Assembly: GCA_024405255.1 (NCBI GenBank)
Contig: JAKSOY010000005.1
Location: forward strand, 1 to 55,810
Length of the DNA stretch: 55,810 nucleotides
Reading direction: 5' to 3'
From: Kiritimatiellia bacterium
GTDB lineage: Bacteria; Verrucomicrobiota; Kiritimatiellia; RFP12; UBA1067
The translations under genes and the position numbers were made by a program. This document shows, in pieces, positions 43,167 to 51,078 of this stretch (within the stretch, counting starts at the first letter, position 1; every line of letters starts with the position of its first letter). Under the pieces are notes generated by a model, which searched no databases, was not told the DNA's origin, and was given only the letters and a program-made list of their open reading frames with translations.

Positions 43167-43964
43167 ATGGCTAAGAAAGAATGCATTCTGGTCGCCGATG
43201 ATGCGGCAATCGACCGTCGTATCGTCCGCATGTTGCTCCACCGTGACTTCGAAGTAGAGGAGGCGACGGACGGTCTTGATGCGGTCAAGCACCTCGAGGC
43301 GAATCCCGACCGCTATGCCTGCGTATTGCTCGACATGTTGATGCCGGTCATGGATGGCTTCAAGGTCATGGCATTCATGCAGGATCGCGGTCTTCTCGAC
43401 AAAGTGCCCGTGGTGGCACTGACCGCCATTTCAGATGCCGAAGGACACATCAAGTGCTATGAGTCCGGCGCCATCGACATCATCGAGAAGCCCTTTGACA
43501 ACCGGATGCTCCAATACAAGCTGAGATTCAACATCTCACGCTTCCAACGACTCCGCGGAGTGGCCGCGCAAGGTCCGGTCACGGGAAGTTCAACACCCGC
43601 GTCCGAAACCGCCACGCCGCTCGCGCATGGACTGGTCGCCGGCATCCGCCATCACCTCAAGGGCTCGCTTGGACTTTCCGACGAGGAACTTCCCGCATTC
43701 CTGACCACATTCATGGAGACGTTCACGGAATGCATCGACACGCTCAAGGGCCTCGGCACACCGCCGGACTGCCAGGTGATTCGCAATGTGACCCACAAGG
43801 TCTACGGTTTCGCCCAGTCGATCGGCGCCCCGGCGCTGAACGATGTCGCCCTGCTGCTGAATGCCGCCGCCAAGCAAAACGACCCTGATGCCTGCAACGC
43901 CGGCATCCGTCTGATGCTGAGTCTCTACGGCGAATGCCTGTCGGACCTGAAAAAGCAGGATTAA
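43167..43964 (+). CDS. Response-regulator receiver fused to histidine phosphotransfer domain
   Basis: A 265-residue signalling protein. The receiver domain (about 5-120) has the acid pair Asp11-Asp12, phospho-acceptor Asp56 in LLDMLMP, the conserved Thr in VALTAIS near 85 and Lys108 in EKPF. After a Ser/Thr/Pro linker, an Hpt domain (about 155-265) carries His210 in THKVYGFAQSIGA, which lines up with the HxxxG...GA Hpt signature. It has no DNA-binding domain, so it works as a phosphorelay intermediate. No histidine kinase lies in the window. It is cotranscribed with the upstream ATPase, with GGGAGAG before the ATG. Its stop overlaps the O-antigen ligase stop on the other strand (shared TTAA). 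Confidence 0.88.
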   Translation: MAKKECILVADDAAIDRRIVRMLLHRDFEVEEATDGLDAVKHLEANPDRYACVLLDMLMPVMDGFKVMAFMQDRGLLDKVPVVALTAISDAEGHIKCYESGAIDIIEKPFDNRMLQYKLRFNISRFQRLRGVAAQGPVTGSSTPASETATPLAHGLVAGIRHHLKGSLGLSDEELPAFLTTFMETFTECIDTLKGLGTPPDCQVIRNVTHKVYGFAQSIGAPALNDVALLLNAAAKQNDPDACNAGIRLMLSLYGECLSDLKKQD

Positions 43965-45496
43965 ACGCGCCGCCCCGATTTGATGGTGCCTACTCCTGCC
44001 GAATGATCGCCGCCCTTGTGCTTCTTGGGATCATGCGGCAGGAATCCACACACCGCCGGCATGACCGTGGCCAATGACACAAGAATGGCCGGCGCACGCA
44101 GGGGACAGTCCCCAAACGCGTGAATCGCGACCACGGCAATCGCCAGAAAAGTCCAAAGCACCGGCGGCTCTACGACAAAAATCGTCAATGTCGAGGCCCC
44201 CATACTGGCTCGCGCCATTGCCAACGCCTTCTGCGTAAGATGCCGCCACGTACGCATCCACGGGGTGGCCAACAACACAAAGCAGGTCAACAAAAGCCCC
44301 GCGCCCACCATGCCAAGTTCGGCCAGGTACTGCAGATAGTCATTGTGCACATTGACACCGCCTACCGTCTGCAGAACCTTTTTGTCAGCCGGCGTCATGT
44401 AGGATAGACAGAAATGCTTGTAGCCCCAACCGCCGACACCGAAGAACGGAAAGTCACGCATCATCGCTGTCGCCACACGCGTGTGATACTGCCCCTTGCC
44501 CGTGACGCGGTTCGAGGTCGACAGCACATTCACGGTACTGAATTCGCGTCCAACCTCCGGCGGCGCGTACACGAACACGGCCCCCGCCAGCACGAACAAC
44601 AGCACGCAGGCCGTCACCGAATGGCGGAACCGCAACCCGCGACGCCAGCCTTCACCCGAAAAGGCGCGCATCACCGAATAGACGACGAAAACGAACGTCA
44701 TCAGCACGGAAAGCGACATCGCCGCGCGGCACAACGACGCCAGCACTGCGCAGAAATTGAGCGCCACCAGCAGAACCGGATAGTGCGCACGGATGTAAGG
44801 ATGTGAAACACCCTCCGACAGATCACGTTCTTCGACACGCGCCATCGTCTGGCACCAGAGTCCAAGTGACAACACATAGGTAAAGGCAAAGAACGATCCC
44901 GCGTCATTCGGATAACCAAACACCGAAAAGAAATGGATCGGCCGCGCCACCTCGCCCCAATAGGGGAACTTGGCTCCGAACACCAACTGGATGAAACCAA
45001 AGAAGGACAGCGCAGCCCCATTCCAGACGAGCCCCTCGAAGAAAGCCCGCTTACCGCTCTTCACCAGCCCATGCCGAACCCCCAACGCGACAAGGAACAG
45101 CGGTCCAAACCACCAGAGAAGGCCGGCATGCTCCTTCGGATTCACGCAGAACGGCAGAAAACGAAACGGAGGGAACGGATTCTCGCCCGCATTGATCCTC
45201 TGCCAGTCACAGGTGGGGCACAGGGCGACATTGAACAACGGGATCACCAGATAAAGAAGAAAGACCACAACCACCCAAAGGCAGGGGTCTTTCACAAATC
45301 CCTTCAGAACGCGCTTGATCGAAGAATCCCATGCCTCTTTGTCACGCCGTTGCGGGAACAAGAAGATACCGATCAGGCAGGCAAAACTCGCCCAAGGCAT
45401 GACTTCCGCTAGAGTCGCCGCCCGCGTCCCGCCGTAGGCCCAGGTAAAAGCCAGGACGGGGACGGAAATCAGCAACAGGGAAAGCGCGTTCAGCAT
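43961..45496 (-). CDS. O-antigen ligase / Wzy-type membrane protein
   Basis: A 511-residue polytopic membrane protein with about ten to twelve hydrophobic helices. The Wzy_C/WaaL hallmark lies in the large periplasmic loop near residues 330-400: SNRVTGKGQYHTR, then FFGVGGWGYKHF, then VHNDYLQYLAELGMVGAGLL. Such proteins join O-antigen or another glycan to lipid A core, or polymerise repeats; sequence alone does not separate the two. The ATG at 45496 comes 6 bases after the stop of the secreted hypothetical gene, without a clear ribosome site, so translation is probably coupled. Its 3' end converges on the REC-Hpt gene. Confidence 0.85.
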   Translation of the reverse strand: MLNALSLLLISVPVLAFTWAYGGTRAATLAEVMPWASFACLIGIFLFPQRRDKEAWDSSIKRVLKGFVKDPCLWVVVVFLLYLVIPLFNVALCPTCDWQRINAGENPFPPFRFLPFCVNPKEHAGLLWWFGPLFLVALGVRHGLVKSGKRAFFEGLVWNGAALSFFGFIQLVFGAKFPYWGEVARPIHFFSVFGYPNDAGSFFAFTYVLSLGLWCQTMARVEERDLSEGVSHPYIRAHYPVLLVALNFCAVLASLCRAAMSLSVLMTFVFVVYSVMRAFSGEGWRRGLRFRHSVTACVLLFVLAGAVFVYAPPEVGREFSTVNVLSTSNRVTGKGQYHTRVATAMMRDFPFFGVGGWGYKHFCLSYMTPADKKVLQTVGGVNVHNDYLQYLAELGMVGAGLLLTCFVLLATPWMRTWRHLTQKALAMARASMGASTLTIFVVEPPVLWTFLAIAVVAIHAFGDCPLRAPAILVSLATVMPAVCGFLPHDPKKHKGGDHSAGVGTIKSGRRV

Positions 45497-45502
45497 AGCC
45501 GA

Positions 45503-46405
45503 TTAAAGCGAGTGCCCAAAGTAGCCGTCCGGCTCGTCTTCTGGCGGCGGGTCGCCACGGCGAGGACGATACCACGGCGAATTCGGATTGTCAACCGCCC
45601 CACGCGGGACCGTACCACGATCGATTTCGACCGGCTTCGGACCCGACACGTCACGCGCATCCTCCACGCGCAGTTCACTACCAACAAGCAGATTGCCGAG
45701 TTCCGGCGACTTCACCAGATACAGATTCTGATGCGGCGGCTCTTCGCCCACAAAACCCGCCTCAAAGATCGGCTGGTAGGACGGCGGCTTGCCGTCGTCG
45801 CCCATCGCCGCCGGCACCCACTTCGTACGCGCCAACACCTCCGAACCCGTGAGCACGTAGAACATCAGCTGGTCGCGCAGATCCTCCGGCTTGCCACCGC
45901 TCGCCTTCAGAAACGAAATCACCGCGAACGCACTACGCGCACCCGGGAAACGCGCCGTCGAAATCTGGCGCAGACGGCTGTTCACGCGCAACAGCGTCGC
46001 CGATGCGAATTCAACGAACGAATCATCCTTCTCGCTGAGATTCAACATCTTGCGCGTAAAGACTTCCTTCGCGAAGCCGTCCGTAATCATCGGCAATGCC
46101 TCCATCGGCGCCGTCGCGAACACTTCCGCGATCACAAGCTTCTTGTCGGCATCCTTCGCCGCGCGCACAGCATCACGGTTGAGGGCATACACCGTCTTGA
46201 TCCGCTTGGCCTTGGCTTCAGCCGTCTCGTCCTTGTCCTTCTCCTCCTTCGTGAAGGTCTGGTTCATCGAACGTACAAGATTGACCTTGTCGTCCTTGTC
46301 AAGCTCGAGAAATGCCGAGTTCAGAAGGCCCTTGTCCTGCTCCGCCGCGCCAACAGACAGCACAGCGCAGAACGCCAGCATCAGAATTTTTCCTGCATTC
46401 ATCAT
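45503..46405 (-). CDS. Secreted hypothetical protein
   Basis: A 300-residue exported protein I do not recognise. A signal peptide (about residues 1-21, ending VGAAEQ) is followed by a lysine/aspartate-rich helical region (about 22-130) containing EKDKDETAEAKAKRIK, then a mixed domain with GKPEDLRDQLMFYVLTGSEVL near 172. The C-terminus is Pro/Arg-rich and acidic (RRGDPPPEDEPDGYFGHSL). It is translationally linked to the following O-antigen ligase, so a part in surface polysaccharide assembly is possible, but no motif supports it. GAGGAAC precedes the ATG. Confidence 0.7.
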   Translation of the reverse strand: MMNAGKILMLAFCAVLSVGAAEQDKGLLNSAFLELDKDDKVNLVRSMNQTFTKEEKDKDETAEAKAKRIKTVYALNRDAVRAAKDADKKLVIAEVFATAPMEALPMITDGFAKEVFTRKMLNLSEKDDSFVEFASATLLRVNSRLRQISTARFPGARSAFAVISFLKASGGKPEDLRDQLMFYVLTGSEVLARTKWVPAAMGDDGKPPSYQPIFEAGFVGEEPPHQNLYLVKSPELGNLLVGSELRVEDARDVSGPKPVEIDRGTVPRGAVDNPNSPWYRPRRGDPPPEDEPDGYFGHSL

Positions 46406-46454
46406 TGTTTGTTCCTCTTCATTTTTTCTCGCCTAGTCCACCTAGCAATCGTAT

Positions 46455-46463
46455 ATTATACCA
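46455..46463 (-). promoter_or_regulatory. Extended -10 promoter of the secreted hypothetical / ligase pair
   Basis: The minus strand reads TGGTATAAT, about 50 bases before the ATG at 46405, within the gap after dus. No strong -35 is seen. Confidence 0.55.
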
Positions 46464-46500
46464 CATTTCCGCGCCAAGTGGTAATATGAAAATCGTTCAA

Positions 46501-47529
46501 TTATATAGACGGAAAATCCGTTTGTCCAACTGCCGTTTCCTCAAAGAAAGGCGAAACGGCATCAACCACCTCGGCCACCGTACGAATCGTCGTGAGGCGA
46601 CGGCGCAGTTCGGCCGATCCGGGGCGTCCATTGAAATAGCGAAACAGGTGCGTGTGCAAAATGACGGAGATGAACCCGTCGACGCCCGGGATGTGGTCGT
46701 CTGGGAAGTTACGGACGAGCTGTTCGCGAAACGCGTAGAGATTCGCAAGATGGTCCTTGAAGGCCGCATTCTGCAGGACACGCCGGCGTACAGGCGCTTC
46801 CAGCACCTCGGCGCTCTCCGGATTGCGCAAATCCGAAAACAGCCAGGGATTCGCCAGCGCGGCACGCGCGACCATGATCGCCGCCACGCCCGTTTCCGCC
46901 ATCCGCTCGGCCGTCTCGGAATTGTAGACGCCGCCATTGCCCGTGATCGGGACGTGCGCACGCTGGACGAGTTCCGCCAGCAGGTCGTAGTGGACGGGTC
47001 CGCCGTGCATCTGCGACGTGAAGCGTCCGTGCAACGTGAACCCCGCACAACCAGCCGTCTCGGCCGCATCGAGCAGCTCGAAGAGCTTGACATCGTCCGG
47101 CCGCGGTCCCGGCCGCGTTTTAAGCGTCACGGGCAAATGCGTTTCGCGCTTGATCGCCACCAGGCAGTCGTGAATCTTCTGCGGATCGGGAATGAGCGCC
47201 GCGCCGGCACCTTCATGCACGATCTTCGGCATCGGACATCCCGCATTCAAGTTGATTTCCACAAAACGGTTCAACTTGTCGGCTTCAGCCGCCGTCACCG
47301 CCAATTCGTCCGGATTGGATCCGAACAGCTGGCACCCGACCGGGCCTTCCCCCGGCATCACTTCCATCAGCTGGCGCGTGGGCGACGAACCGTGGGCGAT
47401 GCCGGCGGCGCTCACCATCTCCGTATAGACGAGATCCGCCCCGCGCTGTCGACAGACAAGGCGGAACGGCGCCGACGTAAATCCCGCCAGCGGTGCGAGC
47501 ACGTACTTCACGTGAAAACGCGCGTGCAT
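46501..47529 (-). CDS. tRNA-dihydrouridine synthase
   Basis: A 342-residue FMN enzyme that reduces uridine in the tRNA D-loop. The TIM barrel shows VLAPLAGFTSAPFR near residue 10 (FMN binding), TEMVSA near 37, the signature NLNAGCPMPKIVHEGAGAAL near 94 with the catalytic cysteine, and TLKTRPG near 136. ITGNGGVYNSETAERM near 196 is the phosphate-binding loop. A C-terminal helical domain follows. It starts 3 bases after the pilT stop and probably uses that transcript. Which of the bacterial Dus types it is cannot be decided by eye. Confidence 0.9.
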   Translation of the reverse strand: MHARFHVKYVLAPLAGFTSAPFRLVCRQRGADLVYTEMVSAAGIAHGSSPTRQLMEVMPGEGPVGCQLFGSNPDELAVTAAEADKLNRFVEINLNAGCPMPKIVHEGAGAALIPDPQKIHDCLVAIKRETHLPVTLKTRPGPRPDDVKLFELLDAAETAGCAGFTLHGRFTSQMHGGPVHYDLLAELVQRAHVPITGNGGVYNSETAERMAETGVAAIMVARAALANPWLFSDLRNPESAEVLEAPVRRRVLQNAAFKDHLANLYAFREQLVRNFPDDHIPGVDGFISVILHTHLFRYFNGRPGSAELRRRLTTIRTVAEVVDAVSPFFEETAVGQTDFPSI

Positions 47530-47532
47530 TCG

Positions 47533-48645
47533 TTAGATTGCGGCCGCCTCGCCAAAGAGACGACGCTTGAGCGTTTCCTGATTGCGCGTCAACGAGAACG
47601 CCGTCTGTTCCGTAATGCAACCACCCCGCAGCAGATCGGCCAACGACTCTTCGATTGAGCGCATGCCCAAGGCACTGCCCGTTTCGATCATACCCGAAAT
47701 CTGGGCCGTACGGCCCGTGGCGATCAGATTCGCCACGCCGCTCGTGTTCACAAGCACTTCCGGCACCACCCACCGGCGCTCCCCGTCGGCGGACGGCACC
47801 AGGCGCTGCGCGATGACGCCGCGCAGGCAGAGCGCGAGCTGGTGGCGGATCGTATTCTGCTCTTCGGCGGGATACACCGAGACGATGCGCTCGACCACGC
47901 CCGCACAGTCCGTCGCATGCAGCGTGGTGAACACGAGATGGCCCGTTTCGGCCGCGCGAATGGCCGTGCGAATCGTCTCAAGGTCGCGGATTTCGCCCAC
48001 GAGGATCACGTCCGGATCCTGTCGCATCGCCTCCACCAGGGCGTCGTTGAAGCTTTTCGCGTCACGTCCCACCTGGCGCTGGCTCACGAGGCAGCGTTCG
48101 CTCTTATGAATGAATTCGACAGGATCCTCGATCGTGATGATGTAGCCTTCGTGCGTGCGGTTGATGCCGTTCAGCAAGGTGGCGAGCGTCGTCGACTTGC
48201 CGCTGCCGGTCGGACCCGACACGATGACGAGGCCGTCTTTCTGCTTGCAGAACTCCGCCACGGAACGCGGCAGGCCGAGTTCGCTCATCGAGCGGAACGA
48301 GTTGTCGAGACGGCGCAACGCAATCGCCGTCGCGCTCGCCTCGCGGAAGAGGTTGAAACGGTAGCGCGAACCGTCCGGCGCCGAGATGGCGCCGTCGACC
48401 GAACCATCCTGCATCAAGGTGCGGCGCACGCGCTCCGTACCGTCAGGACAGCCGAGCGGCAACGTCGCGAGTCCGAGTTCCATCGCAATCTCGTCGACCT
48501 GTTCGCCATTGAAGACCATCAGGTCCGGACGCGGCGAGAGGCGCCCGCGCACGCGAAAGCGCGGCGGCTGATTCGTCGTAATGTGGATGTCGCTCGCACC
48601 GAGCTCACCACACATCGCAAACAGACTCTCCAGAATCGGCAACAT
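47533..48645 (-). CDS. pilT: Type IV pilus retraction ATPase PilT
   Basis: A 370-residue hexameric ATPase that drives pilus disassembly and twitching. An N-terminal PAS-like domain (about 1-110; ELGASDIHITTNQPPRFRVRG) is followed by the RecA core: Walker A SGPTGSGKSTT near 143, the Asp box EDPVEF near 177, Walker B DPDVILVGEIRD near 213 and the His box TLHATDCAGVVERI near 245. The C-terminal GVANLIATGRTAQISGMIET segment matches the PilT-specific AIRNLIRE region, although that motif is degenerate. No other pilus gene is nearby. GGGAGGCG precedes the ATG. Confidence 0.92.
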   Translation of the reverse strand: MLPILESLFAMCGELGASDIHITTNQPPRFRVRGRLSPRPDLMVFNGEQVDEIAMELGLATLPLGCPDGTERVRRTLMQDGSVDGAISAPDGSRYRFNLFREASATAIALRRLDNSFRSMSELGLPRSVAEFCKQKDGLVIVSGPTGSGKSTTLATLLNGINRTHEGYIITIEDPVEFIHKSERCLVSQRQVGRDAKSFNDALVEAMRQDPDVILVGEIRDLETIRTAIRAAETGHLVFTTLHATDCAGVVERIVSVYPAEEQNTIRHQLALCLRGVIAQRLVPSADGERRWVVPEVLVNTSGVANLIATGRTAQISGMIETGSALGMRSIEESLADLLRGGCITEQTAFSLTRNQETLKRRLFGEAAAI

Positions 48646-48681
48646 GTCAACGCCTCCCTTCTCGAGGAACTCGATTCGGCC

Positions 48682-49680
48682 TTACTTCCCCGCCGCGGCG
48701 CGCACGATGGCTTCGTATTCGTCCGCCTGCTCTTCCATCGACTGCACCATCTTGAACTGCGTACGGCAGCGCACGAGGTTATGGTCTTCGCATGTCGTAT
48801 GGAAGTAGACGTCGCCGGCAAGATAGTCCGTAAGGAAGCGGATGCCGATCGTAAACGTGATGAGCCGCCCCGAGAACGCGAGGTTCGCAAGCTCGTATTC
48901 ATTGAGGAACTTCGCCTCCGAAAGGTAGCCCTTCACGAGCTGTTCGAAATACTCCTTGCGCGAGAAGACCTTCGACAGGTCGCGTTCGTCTTCCGCTGCG
49001 GCCGCCGTTGACGTACGCACCATGTCGCCGAAGTCGTAGAGCGCGCAACCCGGCATCGTCGTATCGAGGTCGATCACCGCCACGCCCTCGCCCGTCACAT
49101 CGTCGAGCATCACATTGTTGATCTTCGTGTCGTTGTGGGTGATGCGCTCGGGAATCTTGCCGGCGGCCATCAGGTCGAGGATGCGTCCCGCCTCGGCGCG
49201 ATGCGCATCGACGAACGCCATTTCCGCCGCCACGTCTTTGAGACGGCCCTTCACATCGGCCTTCGCCGCGGCATCGAGCTGCGCGAGCCGCGCACGCGTG
49301 TCGTGGAAATGCGGAATGATGTCGTGCAGACGCGGTTCCGGCAGGTCCGCGAGATCGTTCTGGAACTTCGCAAACGCCTGCGCGACCTTGAAGGCCTGTT
49401 CGGGCTTCTCGATCAGATCGTAGGTGCGCGCCCCTTCGATGAACGCGTACTGGCGCCACGGATTCGAATAGTCGAGCACCGTCAGCGTGCAGCGCGGATC
49501 GTTCGGATACTTCGCGCGGATATGCTCCGTCACGCGCGCAATGTTCTCCATCAGCGCATCCGCATCCGGAAAGATCGACGTGTTGATCTTCTGCAAGATG
49601 TAGCGCGGTCCTTCCGGACACGTCACCAAATACGTTTCATTGATGTGGCCGCTGCCATAGCGTTCGATTGTCGGTGTCAT
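48682..49680 (-). CDS. APH/choline kinase-family phosphotransferase, N-acetylhexosamine kinase-like
   Basis: A 332-residue kinase of the aminoglycoside phosphotransferase fold. The N-terminal lobe begins with GSGHINETYLV (nucleotide loop) and PRYILQKINTSIF. The catalytic Brenner motif is ITHNDTKINNVMLDD near residue 180, followed by VIDLDTTMPGCALYDFGDM, whose aspartate binds magnesium. Close relatives phosphorylate GlcNAc/GalNAc at C1 (NahK) or other small alcohols; a sugar 1-kinase salvaging sugars from glycan breakdown would fit this genome, but that is inference. It follows prmC after 43 bases that carry an octamer array, and has GGAGGATGAG before the ATG. Confidence 0.82.
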   Translation of the reverse strand: MTPTIERYGSGHINETYLVTCPEGPRYILQKINTSIFPDADALMENIARVTEHIRAKYPNDPRCTLTVLDYSNPWRQYAFIEGARTYDLIEKPEQAFKVAQAFAKFQNDLADLPEPRLHDIIPHFHDTRARLAQLDAAAKADVKGRLKDVAAEMAFVDAHRAEAGRILDLMAAGKIPERITHNDTKINNVMLDDVTGEGVAVIDLDTTMPGCALYDFGDMVRTSTAAAAEDERDLSKVFSRKEYFEQLVKGYLSEAKFLNEYELANLAFSGRLITFTIGIRFLTDYLAGDVYFHTTCEDHNLVRCRTQFKMVQSMEEQADEYEAIVRAAAGK

Positions 49681-49696
49681 TTTCTCATCCTCCAGC

Positions 49697-49728
49697 TTTT
49701 CAACATTTTAACTTTTCGACCTTTCAAC
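49697..49728 (+). repeat. Four-unit octamer array at the 3' end of prmC
   Basis: Four in-phase 8-base units TTTTCAAC, ATTTTAAC, TTTTCGAC, CTTTCAAC. The array overlaps the prmC stop codon (49724-49726), so the last residues of PrmC are encoded at its edge. No inverted partner is seen nearby. Confidence 0.7.
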
Positions 49729-50587
49729 TCATCACGGCGTACGCATACCGATCATGCCCCGCATAGTCCTTTTCAATGCGGATGTCATTGAAACCGGCCT
49801 CGAAGAACAGCTTCTGCAGGGCGGGTCCCTGCTCGTCGCCGATCTCGAAGAACACGCCCCCGCCTGGCTTGAGCAGATTGAGCGCATCGCCCACAAGGCG
49901 TTCGTAGAAGTCGAGACCCTCGCGTCCGCCATCCAGCGCGTTGCGCGGCTCGAAGTCGCGAATACGCGGATCAAGCGTCTCGCAGACGGCGGTCGGAATG
50001 TACGGCGGATTCGACACGATCACATCCAGGGATGCCGGTTCGTCGAAGTCGTCCAACCCATCCGTCACCGCGAACTTCACACGGTCCGCAAGGCCGCACC
50101 GCACCGCATTCTCCTTCGCGAGCGCAATCGCCTCCGGCGAAATGTCGAGTCCCAGAAACGACGCCGCCCCCGCGAACTCCTGCGCCAGCGAAAGGATGAT
50201 GCACCCCGTGCCCGTTCCCACGTCGACCACGCGCGGCACGACCCCGTCGTCGAAACTGCGCAGGAACTTCAGCACGCGCGTCACCAGCTCTTCCGTTTCC
50301 GGCCGCGGAATCAGTGCACGCTTGTCGCATCCAAGCGTCAACGTGCGGAAATCCCATTCGCCAAGCACATACTGGATCGGCTCGCCCTTCACCAAACGCG
50401 CCATACCGCGCCGCATGGCCTCAAGGTAGCGTTCGTCGGGCGTTTGCATCAAGTGCGGCGCGAGGAAACCTCGACCGCACTTCAGGAGACGCGCCATCAG
50501 CAGCTCCACCGCCACCGACGCATCCGGCACACCCTTCGACGCGAGGTACTCCCCGCCGAGCGTGAGAATCTCGCTCCAGGTCTTCAA
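49724..50587 (-). CDS. prmC: Release factor glutamine methyltransferase
   Basis: A 287-residue PrmC/HemK enzyme that methylates the GGQ glutamine of peptide release factors. The N-terminal helical domain (about 1-95) includes QYVLGEWDFRTLTLG. The AdoMet-binding fold has VVDVGTGTGCIILSLAQ near 121 and the signature NPPYIP near 192. Length is normal. Its C-terminus (YAYAVMS) runs into an octamer repeat. It starts 5 bases after the DUF3127 gene, so the two are coupled. No release factor gene lies beside it, although that is the common arrangement. Confidence 0.93.
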   Translation of the reverse strand: MKTWSEILTLGGEYLASKGVPDASVAVELLMARLLKCGRGFLAPHLMQTPDERYLEAMRRGMARLVKGEPIQYVLGEWDFRTLTLGCDKRALIPRPETEELVTRVLKFLRSFDDGVVPRVVDVGTGTGCIILSLAQEFAGAASFLGLDISPEAIALAKENAVRCGLADRVKFAVTDGLDDFDEPASLDVIVSNPPYIPTAVCETLDPRIRDFEPRNALDGGREGLDFYERLVGDALNLLKPGGGVFFEIGDEQGPALQKLFFEAGFNDIRIEKDYAGHDRYAYAVMS

Positions 50588-50592
50588 GGGCT

Positions 50593-50991
50593 TTAGAACG
50601 GCAGATCTTCAGGATCGCCCGCAGGTTCCGCAGGCGCCGCCGCTGCGGCAGGCGCTTGCGCCGGCTGCGGAACCGGCTCCGTGGAGGAACCGTCCGCATT
50701 GAGCACGTCAATCCGCCAACCCGTGAGATCGGTGAAATAGCGCGTGCCGTTCGGACCGTCCCAGCGGCGGCCGTCGATCGTGAACTGCACCTTCACGCGA
50801 TCGCCCTTCTTCACGCTGTCGCACAGCGAGCAACGATCCTTCTTGAATGTGAAAAGAATCGGATTCGGGTACTTGTTCATCGAATCGACGTCATTGCCCA
50901 CCACGAGATCGCGCTTCGTGAAACCATTCGCGCCAAAAGCCTTCGTCTCGCCGACGAGTTCGACGACACCCGTATAATCATATGTCAACAT
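50593..50991 (-). CDS. DUF3127 SSB-like OB-fold protein
   Basis: A 132-residue protein with an OB-fold of the DUF3127 type (KKGDRVKVQFTIDGRRWDG near residue 60, then TRYFTDLTGWRIDVL), a Pro/Ala-rich linker and an acidic, aromatic tail ending GDPEDLPF. That tail resembles the DDxPF tip of SSB proteins, which recruits DNA-repair partners. DUF3127 proteins are best known from Bacteroidetes, where they are taken as single-strand DNA-binding-like; binding here is inference. There is a CSLC pair near 55-58 but no complete zinc site. The ATG has GGAG about 12 bases upstream. It heads the run to prmC. Confidence 0.8.
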   Translation of the reverse strand: MLTYDYTGVVELVGETKAFGANGFTKRDLVVGNDVDSMNKYPNPILFTFKKDRCSLCDSVKKGDRVKVQFTIDGRRWDGPNGTRYFTDLTGWRIDVLNADGSSTEPVPQPAQAPAAAAAPAEPAGDPEDLPF

Positions 50992-51008
50992 TTATCTCTA
51001 CTCCTTCT

Positions 51009-51070
51009 ATCCTGTCAAAAATTATTCTACCAAATTTCGGGGATTGGCGCAATTGGTAAGTTGACAGGAT
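51009..51070 (-). promoter_or_regulatory. Promoter of DUF3127-prmC inside an inverted repeat
   Basis: On the minus strand TTGCGC (51047-51052), 17 bases, TAGAAT with a TGG extension (51024-51029). The whole is bracketed by a perfect 10-base inverted repeat ATCCTGTCAA / TTGACAGGAT (51009-51018 and 51061-51070), which may be a regulatory site or a weak terminator for the SPFH gene. Confidence 0.5.
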
Positions 51071-51078
51071 TCGTACGA

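Noticed and set aside
51037..51065. tRNA-like D-arm sequence (GCGCAATTGGTAA)
   Set aside because: Only a D-arm-like word is present; there is no room for anticodon and T arms before the SPFH gene, and the stretch fits a promoter and inverted repeat better.
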